Shown: positions 1 to 7,854, numbered from the stretch's first letter. The stretch: 18,772 nt of DNA from Ignavibacteria bacterium UBA7675 (GCA_002483085.1 DLHF01000003.1:1-18772); one strand, 5' to 3'. The notes: generated by a model from the letters alone, not told the origin. A program made the numbers and translations.

Positions 1-48
1 TGTTCGGAGGCCGAAGCGCAGAAAACAGTGTACAAACCATATACAACC

Positions 49-438
49 ATGAAAAAAATTCTTTTTGTCTGTATTGAAAATTCGTGCAGGAGCCAAATGG
101 CCGAGGCGTTTGCCCGTATGCACGGTGCAGGAGTTGTGGAGGCGTGGAGCTCAGGCTCGCGTCCATCGGGCGTGGTCAATCCACGCGCTGTAGAGTTTAT
201 GGCAGAAGTGGGATACGACTTGGCGGCGCATCGCTCCAAGCCGCTCGAAGAGCTAAAGGACATAGCCTTCGACTACGCAATTACGATGGGGTGCGGTGAT
301 GAATGCCCGTGGATAGCCGCTGTGCACCGCGAGGACTGGGGAATTACCGACCCGAAGAACATGCCGCCCGAAGAATTCCGAACTATACGCAACGACATTG
401 AGCGGCGAGTGCAGGCCCTTATTGCCTCTTTGCGATAG
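49..438 (+). CDS. arsC: Arsenate reductase, thioredoxin-coupled LMW-PTP type
   Basis: A 129-residue cytosolic protein of the low-molecular-weight phosphotyrosine phosphatase fold. It begins with a beta strand followed by the P-loop signature C-x5-R-S (Cys8, Arg14, Ser15). The general-acid Asp-Pro pair is at 101-102, and a second cysteine pair is at Cys82 and Cys86. The Cys8/Cys82/Cys86 arrangement is that expected of the thioredoxin-dependent arsenate reductases, where three cysteines relay the disulfide (staphylococcal ArsC uses 10, 82 and 89), rather than of a plain tyrosine phosphatase. It should reduce arsenate to arsenite. The ATG at 49 is chosen over a GTG at 28 because family members begin right at this strand. 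A reading frame entering from the left edge stops with TGA at 50-52, overlapping this ATG, so an upstream gene (an ars regulator or transporter would fit) may be coupled to it; too little is visible to tell. Confidence 0.88.
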   Translation: MKKILFVCIENSCRSQMAEAFARMHGAGVVEAWSSGSRPSGVVNPRAVEFMAEVGYDLAAHRSKPLEELKDIAFDYAITMGCGDECPWIAAVHREDWGITDPKNMPPEEFRTIRNDIERRVQALIASLR

Positions 439-514
439 TACAACAATTCCGTACTTTGGCGCGTCAACGTCAGCATTCTTGTCTTCATGTTATATTATTC
501 GATAGAGGTGTACT

Positions 515-868
515 ATGAAATTTCTCAGTCTTATTGCCGGTGTCGCAATTCTCGGCTCGGCGGTTTTATACGCTCATGATCACGAAAAAGCGGGCGAAGC
601 AAAATTTTGGGTGCGCGGCAACTGCGGTTCTTGCGAAAAGCGCATTGAGAGAACATTAGAAAAAATCGATGGTGTAACAGATGCCGAGTGGGATCAGGAA
701 AGCGGCGAGGTGACAGTTTCTTTTGATGCTACTAAAACCGACCAAGAAACTTTGGAAAAAGCTGTAGCTGCTGTGGGGCATGCAACCAAAAAACACGAAG
801 CTGTAAAAGAAACACATGACAAGCTGCCTGCTTGCTGCCGAGAAGGATACGAGAAGCACACCGACTGA
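515..868 (+). CDS. Secreted heavy-metal-associated (HMA) domain protein
   Basis: 117 residues. A signal peptide covers about residues 1-20 (hydrophobic core, cleavage near Ala20), so the mature protein is periplasmic. It is followed by a single HMA (ferredoxin-like) fold at about 28-95. The metal-binding loop reads G-N-C-G-S-C (Cys37, Cys40), a variant of the canonical GMTCxxC. The mature N-terminus carries His-Asp-His, and the tail has a Cys107-Cys108 pair, all possible extra metal ligands. Such stand-alone HMA proteins with a C-terminal Cys pair occur in Bacteroidota and are thought to bind or pass on copper, mercury or similar thiophilic metals; the metal cannot be read from the sequence. 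A purine-rich AGAGG lies just before the ATG. It follows arsC by 76 bp, and a terminator lies directly downstream. Confidence 0.85.
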   Translation: MKFLSLIAGVAILGSAVLYAHDHEKAGEAKFWVRGNCGSCEKRIERTLEKIDGVTDAEWDQESGEVTVSFDATKTDQETLEKAVAAVGHATKKHEAVKETHDKLPACCREGYEKHTD

Positions 869-888
869 TCCGGTCTGTGCCAGATGTG

Positions 889-927
889 AACGCCTGTGCG
901 AAGTGTCGCCCGGGCGTTTTTATTTTT
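889..927 (+). terminator. Intrinsic terminator after the HMA gene
   Basis: Arms AACGCC (889-894) and GGCGTT (913-918) can pair and are followed by a T-rich run to 927. The loop is long and contains a second GC-rich palindrome (907-916). It lies 20 bp after the HMA stop codon and just before the end of the convergent menA. Confidence 0.6.
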
Positions 928-936
928 TATGCGTTC

Positions 937-1815
937 TTACGACAAAAACAAACCCACCGACAGCAGCACGCCAAAGACCACGAGTAGGCCAGCGGTGCCC
1001 GCCAGTACTGCATTGAGCTCTGCACCGCTTTGTACAGCCACACTGCGCGAGAGCTTAAGAGCAAGGGGCAGAGAGAGAAGCGGGAGCAGCGCCCACAGCG
1101 AATAGGCGAACACCGCGACAAACAGCACGGGAACGAGGTAAGCACTTGCAGTAAGAGCGCGATAGAGCAAGACAGCCGGTGCTTTGCCAATGCGCACGGC
1201 CAGCGTTCGTTTGCCAGCAGCGGCGTCGGTACTGATATCCCGGATATTATTCACACCGAGAATGTTCGCCGAAAGTGCGCCGGGCACCAGCGAGAGCCAC
1301 ACAACTTGCGGCGTGATGGTAAGCGTTTGCACATAGTATGTACCGCACACCGCTACGAGCCCAAAAAACACGAAGACGAACACATCGCCCAAGCCCCGGT
1401 AAGCCAGAGGAAAAGGCCCGCCTGTGTATGCCCATGCAAAAAAGAGCGAGGCGATACCTACCAAAAGAATTTCCCAGCCGGTAGCAGCTACGAGGTACAG
1501 CCCGATAAAAAATGTGATGGCGATGACCACAGCCGACGCCACGACCATAGCCCGCTCGCCGATAAGCCCCGAAGCAACTGCGCGCGTAGGGCCGAGCCGT
1601 TCGGCGGTGTCGGCGCCGCGCCGAAAGTCGTACACTTCGTTGATAAAATTAGTGGCGATTTGGATGAGCATCGCACACACAAGCGCCACTGCTGCGCGAT
1701 CAGCGACAAAAGCGCCGTCGGCTGCTGCGAGTGCAGAAGCCAGAACCACGGGTATGATGCTCGCCGGAAGCGTCTTGGGGCGTGCTGCCTGAAGCCAGAG
1801 TTGCAAAGTGCTCAT
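937..1815 (-). CDS. menA: 1,4-dihydroxy-2-naphthoate polyprenyltransferase (menaquinone synthesis)
   Basis: A 292-residue integral membrane UbiA-family prenyltransferase. It attaches a polyprenyl chain to 1,4-dihydroxy-2-naphthoate with loss of CO2, giving demethylmenaquinone. Both Asp-rich Mg-diphosphate motifs are present: N-E-V-Y-D-F-R-R-G-A-D at about 59-69, and N-N-I-R-D-x3-D at about 189-197, followed by the G-K-R-T-L-A-V-R-I-G segment typical of MenA. About eight or nine hydrophobic helices are visible. The second ATG of the frame (1815) is preferred because the A-x-R-P-K-T-L motif that opens the family begins about ten residues after it; an upstream ATG at 1842 would add nine residues. 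No other men gene is nearby. It is divergent from the VWA-OmpA gene and convergent with the HMA gene. Confidence 0.92.
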   Translation of the reverse strand: MSTLQLWLQAARPKTLPASIIPVVLASALAAADGAFVADRAAVALVCAMLIQIATNFINEVYDFRRGADTAERLGPTRAVASGLIGERAMVVASAVVIAITFFIGLYLVAATGWEILLVGIASLFFAWAYTGGPFPLAYRGLGDVFVFVFFGLVAVCGTYYVQTLTITPQVVWLSLVPGALSANILGVNNIRDISTDAAAGKRTLAVRIGKAPAVLLYRALTASAYLVPVLFVAVFAYSLWALLPLLSLPLALKLSRSVAVQSGAELNAVLAGTAGLLVVFGVLLSVGLFLS

Positions 1816-1962
1816 GGAAAAACTATAGAAAGGAAAAATCACAGAATTCGCAAAGATACGAAATACGGCGGTAGTGCCGGAGGGAAGGAACAGAAAAGAT
1901 TTCTACCGAAACAATTGGCTATATTGCTCCGTAGTTGAGCGATTCTGCATATTAAATTATTT

Positions 1963-3558
1963 ATGCCTATGCCTACTTGTTCCAGAATTGCCTCCCTTTG
2001 TATCCTTACCCTGTTGTCGCTTGTGCTCACAGGCTGCCCACAACATATTGTGGAGCAGGTAGAACGCATGTTGCCACCCAAAGACTACAAGCCTATCTAC
2101 ATGACGTCATCGGTGCGTTTGGACTCTTTTCTTGTGCGCTACCGCGATATAAGAAAAGGGTTGCCAGCGGATACAGTGTGGGACATCGGCAGCGAGGTCG
2201 ATAGTGCGACGGCAGCCGTTGTTTCCGCCGCGAAGGTAGCGCCAGCCGCAGGCGAAACAAAAAGCGCTGATACGAGTGCTGAAGCACCGGCTTCTACTAC
2301 CAGAAATACTTCGCCGCTGCACATCCATTTGCGTAGCGTCGATGCCAGCCGCTATCCTGATGAAGTAGAACTACGCGCTCATATCTACGACACTGAAGGG
2401 CATTTTATCATGGGGCTTGCCCCTCCGCATTTTGCAGGAAGCGGTACGTACCGCGACTACTGGCGCACGCTTGTTGATTCCTGTGGTAGCCATGCCGTCC
2501 GCATTGATTCCTTCGCTGTTGCCGAAGTGCGCGATAATGCACGCGAGCCGCATGCTATTGCTTTTGTGCTCGACCATTCGCCTTCAATGGGCGACGAACG
2601 CACGCGTAGGCTCCAGGAAGCTGTCCGCCGCACGCTTGGTTTTGTAAAAGCAGGCGATCACATTGCTGTAGTAAAATTTACACGGGAAATTCACGTAGAA
2701 GTGCCGCTGAGCGGCGATAGCGCAGTGTATAAAAAATTGCTTGTTGTGGACGGCCTTAAAGGCTATGGCGTTGGCACAGCGATGTACGACGCAGTGCGTG
2801 CCGGTATCGACGAAGTGGCCAAAGCACCCGAAGAATGCAAGCGCGTTGTTGTGCTGTTCAGCGACGGTGGCGACAACAGTTCGAGCTCTTACGAACGCGA
2901 TGTGTATGCCTATGCACGCGAAAAGCGCGTGACGATCTACACAATTGCCTATGGCCTGGCTGATGAAAAGCCGTTGCACAATCTCGCATCCTTTGGCAAT
3001 GGCCGTATGTATCGCATCTATTCCAGCCGCGAATTTCCCTATGTGTTTGCCGATATTTATCGCAGCCTGAAAAACTACTACCGCATTACCTACAGGCCAC
3101 CCGAGTGCAACGGGCGGCACACGGTAACTGTTGGAGCCACTTTTGCAGAGCTCGGTATGACTGTGATGGCACGCGGAAAGTACGAACGCCCGGTGTTTAC
3201 GCAGTTCGACACTGTAGGCTCCATTGTCTTTGCCAACATCGAATTCGAGTATGGCAAGGCCGTAGTTCGCGAGGAGTCGAAGCATTTTATTGGCGATGTC
3301 GCTAACGAGATGCTACTGCATCCGGCGATGACTATTGAAATTCGTGGGCATACCGACGACGCAGGAAGCGAAGAGTACAACCTGAAGCTCTCGAAAGACC
3401 GGGCGCAGGCCGTTGCCAATGTCCTGATGTCGCTTGGTGTTGAATCGCACCGCTTGAGTGTGGTTGGCTATGGCGAGTCGCGCCCGATGGTGCCTAATAC
3501 ATCGCCAGAGAACGCGCGGCTCAACCGCCGAACTGAATTTGTGATTTTGTCGCGATAG
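1963..3558 (+). CDS. Lipoprotein with VWA and OmpA peptidoglycan-binding domains
   Basis: 531 residues. The N-terminus is a lipoprotein signal ending in V-L-T-G-C (Cys25), so the protein is probably anchored in the outer membrane. An Ala/Thr-rich low-complexity linker runs about 75-115. A von Willebrand A domain spans about 195-375 with a complete MIDAS metal site: D204-x-S206-x-S208, T272 and D301 (F-S-D-G-G-D). The C-terminal OmpA-like domain (about 420-531) has the H-T-D-D-A-G loop at 463-468, L-S-K-D-R-A with Arg480, and N-R-R-T-E near the end, the residues that hold diaminopimelate of peptidoglycan. The likely job is to tether an adhesive or complex-assembling VWA module between outer membrane and wall. 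A second in-frame ATG at 1969 is equally possible. It opens the envelope operon, with 39 bp to the next gene. Confidence 0.88.
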   Translation: MPMPTCSRIASLCILTLLSLVLTGCPQHIVEQVERMLPPKDYKPIYMTSSVRLDSFLVRYRDIRKGLPADTVWDIGSEVDSATAAVVSAAKVAPAAGETKSADTSAEAPASTTRNTSPLHIHLRSVDASRYPDEVELRAHIYDTEGHFIMGLAPPHFAGSGTYRDYWRTLVDSCGSHAVRIDSFAVAEVRDNAREPHAIAFVLDHSPSMGDERTRRLQEAVRRTLGFVKAGDHIAVVKFTREIHVEVPLSGDSAVYKKLLVVDGLKGYGVGTAMYDAVRAGIDEVAKAPEECKRVVVLFSDGGDNSSSSYERDVYAYAREKRVTIYTIAYGLADEKPLHNLASFGNGRMYRIYSSREFPYVFADIYRSLKNYYRITYRPPECNGRHTVTVGATFAELGMTVMARGKYERPVFTQFDTVGSIVFANIEFEYGKAVVREESKHFIGDVANEMLLHPAMTIEIRGHTDDAGSEEYNLKLSKDRAQAVANVLMSLGVESHRLSVVGYGESRPMVPNTSPENARLNRRTEFVILSR

Positions 3559-3597
3559 AGTTTCACTGGGGCTTTTCTACCGCTATGTGGGGAATCT

Positions 3598-4314
3598 ATG
3601 AATCGAATACTCCTTCTATTGTTGTTTTGTTGTACCTGTTCGGCAGCCGCGCAAGTGGAACTCGTCGAAGCCCACGGCTTGGTGGGCGAGCAGGTTCGTA
3701 TGCCTATAGTGCTGCGTGGCACGGGTGGCGAGGTTGTAGTGCGCGGAGTGCTGGCGCTTGGCAATCCAACGGTATTTTACCCCGAGCGATTTGTCGAAGT
3801 ACGGACGGGTGCGCTCTTATCGTCGCACCTTTCCCGGCTGACGGATTCCACTTGGAGCGTGGAATTGCGCCTGCGGTACCAGCCCGGTGATACTGTGTGC
3901 TCGCTTGTGGGCGAGGCTCTGGCGGGGTCGGCTTCGCAGTGTTCGCTTGTGCTCCAGGATATAGAAGCGGATGCAATGCCTTGGCCAGATGCGGCAGGTG
4001 TGGTATCTGTTACCTCTATCGGAACGCCATTGCCATATGTGCGATTTGCGCGATTAGAGCCTAACTTTCCCAACCCTGCGGTGCGAGGGCAGACAACGAC
4101 TTGGGTGTATCGCATCGACAAGGCGTCCGATGTGCGAATAGTGCTCTATAATCTCGGTGGCAGGACAGTGGACGTACTCAGCTTTGGTGTGCAGAAGCCC
4201 GGCGTGTACAGAGTACCTTATCGCGTGTCTGGCCAAATGGCAACGGGGCTGTACTGGGCTCAGCTTGTAACAGCGTCGGGCCTGTCTTCTCAACCCTTTG
4301 TCGTTGTACCGTAA
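3598..4314 (+). CDS. Secreted protein with C-terminal T9SS type-A sorting domain
   Basis: 238 residues. A signal peptide is evident (hydrophobic stretch 4-18, cleavage after A-A-A-Q at about 19). Residues 20-140 form a beta-rich domain with alternating hydrophobic strands; its pattern (a G-E-x-V-x-x-P-I-x-L strand early, then an L-x-x-N-P strand) is reminiscent of cohesin-like beta sandwiches, but I cannot confirm this. The last roughly 85 residues are a typical T9SS sorting domain: it begins E-P-N-F-P-N-P, has V-x-I-x-L-Y-N-L-x-G-R in the middle and G-x-Y-x-x-x-L near the end. The protein should be exported through the type IX system and attached to the surface or released. Its stop codon overlaps the next start (TAATG), so the two are translationally coupled. 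Confidence 0.82.
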   Translation: MNRILLLLLFCCTCSAAAQVELVEAHGLVGEQVRMPIVLRGTGGEVVVRGVLALGNPTVFYPERFVEVRTGALLSSHLSRLTDSTWSVELRLRYQPGDTVCSLVGEALAGSASQCSLVLQDIEADAMPWPDAAGVVSVTSIGTPLPYVRFARLEPNFPNPAVRGQTTTWVYRIDKASDVRIVLYNLGGRTVDVLSFGVQKPGVYRVPYRVSGQMATGLYWAQLVTASGLSSQPFVVVP

Positions 4315-5255
4315 TGAAGATTTCTCTCTTTTTCGCAGTACTGTGCAGCGTGGTGTTGGGCTATGGCAATTTGTATGCACAGGAGGAACTACCCGACCTT
4401 GACAACTTGAAGCCGGACGAGTTTGAGATCGAGAGCGACTTGATCCTGTATCACTCAGAAGGCTGGTTTCCACGTCCTTTTCCTAGCTCGGCGCTTACAG
4501 TGCGATTTGAAGGTACAGACATCTGGGACAAGGCTCGGTCGATACGCTCTGCCGCTTTTGTTCCTACGGTCTCGCCGTTTTCGCATTCCAATCCATATGG
4601 CGACAGCGACGAGCGCGATATCAAAAAAGCATTTTCCGACGACGATGAGGACGACTACCCCGTCACAGACCTGAGCGGCTATTCCCTGCTGTTTACTCTG
4701 AATCTGCCGTTGCCATTGGTGCTGCGAGCCGATGCCGGTATTTTGTTTGCCGACGGCCTGCTGTTTTCCTCCGACAGAACACGCCGCTTTCTCGATGACA
4801 ATGGTTCGCGACGGGATTTTCACGAAGTGACAGGCTTTTTTCTGGAAGAATACCTGCTCAAAGGGTCGCTCGGGGTGCAGATACCCTTCTACGGCGCATT
4901 TGTGGATGGAGAAGATGGAAAGCTGTCGTCGTATTACTATGTCTTTGGCGAGTGCACGGCTCTGTACTCGGTAGACAGAACAGCAACACAATACGCCCAG
5001 ATTGCCGATGCCAAGGACCAATTGCGCTATAACAACGGTTCGGACACGGTGGTAGTACGCACGATGACGGATGTTCCCGCCCTGCGTCTGTTTCGTCCGT
5101 CTGCTACCACAGGAATTGGCTGGTCGTTTGGCATAGCGTTCTTCACCTTCAATTTTGAAGCCTATGTATCGTTGCCGCTGCAGTCGGTGCTCAAAGATGC
5201 CGAATGGAGGCAGTACATGGGCGGCGCACGGTTCGGCTTGGGCTATCAGTGGTAG
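4314..5255 (+). CDS. Predicted outer-membrane beta-barrel protein, unknown function
   Basis: 313 residues, not recognised as a named family. A signal peptide is clear (residues 1-22, ending L-Y-A-Q). An acidic, probably disordered patch occurs at about 97-112 (D-S-D-E-R then D-D-D-E-D-D). From about 120 to the end there are repeated amphipathic strands rich in aromatic and glycine residues, with a tail ending in G-L-G-Y-Q-W. A C-terminal aromatic residue is typical of outer-membrane barrels. It shares a TAATG overlap with the T9SS-sorted protein upstream and lies in the same operon as the VWA-OmpA lipoprotein, so the three may form one outer-membrane complex (inference). Alternatives are a surface-exposed assembly factor or a non-barrel secreted protein. 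Confidence 0.65.
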   Translation: MKISLFFAVLCSVVLGYGNLYAQEELPDLDNLKPDEFEIESDLILYHSEGWFPRPFPSSALTVRFEGTDIWDKARSIRSAAFVPTVSPFSHSNPYGDSDERDIKKAFSDDDEDDYPVTDLSGYSLLFTLNLPLPLVLRADAGILFADGLLFSSDRTRRFLDDNGSRRDFHEVTGFFLEEYLLKGSLGVQIPFYGAFVDGEDGKLSSYYYVFGECTALYSVDRTATQYAQIADAKDQLRYNNGSDTVVVRTMTDVPALRLFRPSATTGIGWSFGIAFFTFNFEAYVSLPLQSVLKDAEWRQYMGGARFGLGYQW

Positions 5256-5423
5256 ATTGCGAAATACCATAGTGTTATCTTTTGCGCTTTATGACGCTAC
5301 AAACAGTGCGCGGACGAGTTGATAATACACCAAGCTGCATGCAGGGGCGGAAAAGTTGGCGCACAAATTACCTTGGCTTCAACAATAAATCTTTACACAC
5401 TGCTACACACCGAGAATTTTTTC

Positions 5424-5431
5424 TATTTTTG
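5424..5431 (+). promoter_or_regulatory. Putative -7 box of a Bacteroidota-type promoter for purT
   Basis: TATTTTTG fits the TAnnTTTG consensus recognised by the primary sigma factor of Bacteroidota, 40 bp before the purT ATG. No convincing -33 TTTG is seen at the usual distance. The same octamer occurs before rlmD. Confidence 0.4.
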
Positions 5432-5470
5432 TATTCTAATCTCTATTTCGTCCCGCTCTATCCAATTTGC

Positions 5471-6637
5471 ATGAGAAAGAAAATTCTGCTTCTCGGTTCC
5501 GGCGAACTCGGCAAGGAATTCGTCATTGCAGCGCAGCGGTTGGGCCAGTACGTCGTTGCCGTAGATTCCTACAACGATGCTCCTGCTATGCAAGTGGCGC
5601 ACGAGCGCGAAATTATCGACATGCTGAACGGCGACGAGCTCGCTCGCATTGTGGAAAAGCACTGCCCGGACATAGTGGTACCGGAAGTAGAAGCCATCCG
5701 CACCGAGCGTTTGTACGGGTTTGAAGAGCAGGGGATACAAGTGGTGCCCAGTGCACGCGCCGCGAACTTTACCATGAACCGCCGCGCCGTGCGCGATCTC
5801 GCCGCCCGCGAACTGGGGCTACGCACAGCTCGCTATGCGTATGCTTCTACAATAGAAGAATTTCGCGAGGCTGTGCTCTCGATTGGCGTACCGTGCGTTG
5901 TAAAGCCGCTCATGTCTTCATCGGGCAAGGGGCAATCGTATATCCGTTCGGCGGAAGACATCGACAGAGCGTGGGACATTGCCATGACAAAGGGGCGGGC
6001 AAAGGACAGCGAAGTGATCGTAGAAGAGTTTATTTCTTTCCACACCGAGATCACGCTGCTCACAGTAACACAGAAAACCGGTGAGACACTCTTTTGCCCA
6101 CCTATTGGCCATCGGCAGGAGCGCGGCGACTACCAGGAGAGCTGGCAGCCGCAGTATGTACAGCCGGAGCAGTTGCGCCAGGCCCAAGAGATGGCACGAG
6201 CGATTACAGGCGCTCTGACTGGCGCGGGAATCTGGGGTGTGGAATTCTTCTTAGGCGACGATGCTGTGTATTTCTCCGAGCTATCGCCGCGCCCGCACGA
6301 CACTGGTATGGTGACGCTGGCTGGCACACAAAATTTATCAGAGTTCGAGCTGCATTGCCGTGCGGTACTCGGGCTTCCTATCCCGCATATTTCGCTGGAA
6401 CGGGCAGGCGCAAGCGCGGTAATTCTCGCCGAGCACGAAAGTACGGAGCCGCCCGTCTATGCAGGTCTTGCCAGCGCGCTGGCCGATTCTGATACTGATG
6501 TACGCATTTTTGGCAAACCAGTGGCACGCATGTACCGCCGTATGGGGGTAGCGCTGGCCTGCGGTCTGCCAGATGCCGATACCGGAGAGCTCCGGGATCG
6601 CGCTCGCCGCGCCGCTGCCGCTGTGGTAGTGCGATAG
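5471..6637 (+). CDS. purT: Formate-dependent phosphoribosylglycinamide formyltransferase
   Basis: A 388-residue cytosolic ATP-grasp enzyme of purine synthesis that uses formate and ATP to formylate GAR, replacing the folate-dependent PurN. The N-terminal pre-ATP-grasp domain has G-S-G-E-L-G-K-E at about 9-16 and D-A-P-A-M at 36-40, followed by P-E-V-E-A-I at 71-76. The ATP-grasp core shows V-V-K-P with Lys145 and the glycine loop S-S-S-G-K-G-Q (149-155), G-H-R-Q-E-x-G-D-Y with E-S-W-Q-P after it, and the metal site ending S-P-R-P-H-D-T-G-M-V-T. The length matches E. coli PurT (392). The frame is open 63 codons further upstream, but that extension is not family-like and holds the promoter, so the ATG at 5471 is chosen. 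The gene stands alone. Confidence 0.96.
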   Translation: MRKKILLLGSGELGKEFVIAAQRLGQYVVAVDSYNDAPAMQVAHEREIIDMLNGDELARIVEKHCPDIVVPEVEAIRTERLYGFEEQGIQVVPSARAANFTMNRRAVRDLAARELGLRTARYAYASTIEEFREAVLSIGVPCVVKPLMSSSGKGQSYIRSAEDIDRAWDIAMTKGRAKDSEVIVEEFISFHTEITLLTVTQKTGETLFCPPIGHRQERGDYQESWQPQYVQPEQLRQAQEMARAITGALTGAGIWGVEFFLGDDAVYFSELSPRPHDTGMVTLAGTQNLSEFELHCRAVLGLPIPHISLERAGASAVILAEHESTEPPVYAGLASALADSDTDVRIFGKPVARMYRRMGVALACGLPDADTGELRDRARRAAAAVVVR

Positions 6638-6652
6638 CTGGGATGCCAGCTA
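6635..6652 (+). terminator. Hairpin overlapping the purT stop codon
   Basis: A perfect 7-bp stem, TAGCTGG (6635-6641) with CCAGCTA (6646-6652) and a GATG loop, begins exactly at the TAG stop. There is no T-run after it, so it may protect the mRNA 3' end or pause polymerase rather than act as a standard intrinsic terminator. Confidence 0.3.
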
Positions 6653-6766
6653 CAAGGTCGCTGAAACAATGACAAAAGGGGCGATTTTGAGCATAAAAAG
6701 ACGGTAGCAAATAAATAGTTCCGCTGTGCGTCGCAATCGTCATTCCAGCAAAGCCAGCAGGCTCTT

Positions 6767-6779
6767 AGATTTGAAATCT
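6767..6779. promoter_or_regulatory. Inverted repeat upstream of the desaturase, possible operator
   Basis: AGATTT-G-AAATCT is a perfect 13-bp dyad about 55 bp before the desaturase start. A second dyad, GCACGC-N6-GCGTGC (6786-6803), follows 6 bp later and could form a hairpin in the leader. Fatty-acid regulators often bind such sites, but the protein involved is unknown. Confidence 0.3.
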
Positions 6780-6831
6780 TTCAGTGCACGCGCCAAAGCG
6801 TGCGATCCTTTATTCTTGGAAGCGGTCGTTC

Positions 6832-7566
6832 ATGGTAGTAATTCTTGTCTTTTTTGTCGTCCACTGGTATCTGTCTCTCTTTTGCCAGAGCTTTTTCCTG
6901 CATCGCTATGCTGCGCATAAGATGTTTACGATGTCGAAATTCTGGGAACGCTTCTTTTTTATGCTTACATACCTTTCCCAGGGTTCATCGTTCCTCAGCC
7001 CCCGTGGCTATGCTATCTTGCATCGTATGCACCATGCCTATAGCGATACTGAAAAGGACCCGCACTCCCCGCACTATTCTACGAATGTGTTTTCCATGAT
7101 GTGGAAAACAAAGACGATCTACAGCAATTATGTACAACGCAGAGTCGAGCCGGAAAAACAGTTTAATCGCAATTTCCCGGAATGGCCTGCATTAGAGCGC
7201 TTTGGTGATACATGGGTATCGCGCATTGGCTGGATTGCTGCTTATACAACAGTGTATGCTGTATTTGCTTCGTCGTGGTGGCTGTGGTTGCTGTTGCCCG
7301 CGCACTTCCTGATGGGACCTATCCACGGTGCTATCGTGAATTGGAGCGGACATAAATACGGCTATCGCAATTTTGATTCTACTGATAAATCGCGTAATAC
7401 ATTCGTGTGGGACCTGTTCCTGTTTGGTGAGCTGTTCCAGAACAATCACCATCACCGCCCGAACCGCCCGAATTTTGCTATGCGCTGGTTTGAGATTGAC
7501 CCGACATATCCGGTCATGAAAGTGCTCGATATGTTCCACGTTATCCGCCTGCGCCACGAGTCGTAA
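6832..7566 (+). CDS. Membrane fatty-acid (acyl-CoA delta-9 type) desaturase
   Basis: 244 residues from the ATG at 6832 (an upstream GTG at 6784 would add 16). It belongs to the membrane di-iron desaturase family. The three His boxes are present: H24-x4-H29, H64-x2-H67-H68, and N-N-H-H-H at 204-208, plus His165 and the N-W-x-G-H segment ending at His174, as in stearoyl-CoA-desaturase-like enzymes. Hydrophobic helices flank box 1 (about 2-22) and occur at 123-140 and 145-165. It would introduce a double bond into membrane acyl chains using O2 and an electron donor; no donor gene adjoins it. At 244 residues it is on the short side for the family, but no box is missing. A strong terminator closes the transcription unit, and two dyad-symmetric sites precede it. 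Confidence 0.9.
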   Translation: MVVILVFFVVHWYLSLFCQSFFLHRYAAHKMFTMSKFWERFFFMLTYLSQGSSFLSPRGYAILHRMHHAYSDTEKDPHSPHYSTNVFSMMWKTKTIYSNYVQRRVEPEKQFNRNFPEWPALERFGDTWVSRIGWIAAYTTVYAVFASSWWLWLLLPAHFLMGPIHGAIVNWSGHKYGYRNFDSTDKSRNTFVWDLFLFGELFQNNHHHRPNRPNFAMRWFEIDPTYPVMKVLDMFHVIRLRHES

Positions 7567-7589
7567 GTGGTAGCACACTCGATATATGC

Positions 7590-7622
7590 AAAAGGCTGCG
7601 GAGGTTATCCGCAGCCTTTTTG
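7590..7622 (+). terminator. Strong intrinsic terminator after the desaturase
   Basis: A 12-bp perfect stem, AAAGGCTGCGGA (7591-7602) with TCCGCAGCCTTT (7608-7619), has a 5-nt loop and a T-run. It starts 25 bp after the desaturase stop. Confidence 0.92.
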
Positions 7623-7675
7623 TATTTCTGCCGATACAAACGCGCTCGCTTCTATTGCGCTTCGGTCTTCGGCCA

Positions 7676-7697
7676 GAGTCGCCCATTCGGGCGGCTC
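7676..7697. repeat. Hairpin copy 1 with GGGCGGCTC arm
   Basis: GAGTCGCCC (7676-7684), loop ATTC, GGGCGGCTC (7689-7697): nine pairs with one G-T wobble. No T-run follows on either strand, so it is not an obvious terminator. Confidence 0.6.
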
Positions 7698-7854
7698 TAC
7701 GGTACGTCTTTGCGCCGCGCGCACATCCCCGCGTGGTTGCCCGACCCCATCCGCGTATGCCACCGCCGGTTCGCCTTTACACCATTCCTAACCGTGCTAT
7801 ACAAGCGAATAGCCCTCGGGTAGCCGAGAGGCGGCCTATGCGACCGGTGACAGC

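Noticed and set aside
2..52. Tail of an upstream gene ending TGA at 50-52, overlapping the arsC ATG
   Set aside because: Only 16 codons are visible and another frame is also open, so it cannot be called a gene.
1030..1938. 302-codon open frame on the plus strand
   Set aside because: It is antisense to menA, rich in Arg, His and Lys, and has no recognisable domain; menA on the other strand has full family motifs.
2584..3285. 233-codon open frame on the minus strand
   Set aside because: Antisense to the VWA-OmpA gene with no domain signature.
4455..5270. 271-codon open frame on the minus strand
   Set aside because: Antisense to the predicted outer-membrane protein, which has a clear signal peptide and operon coupling.
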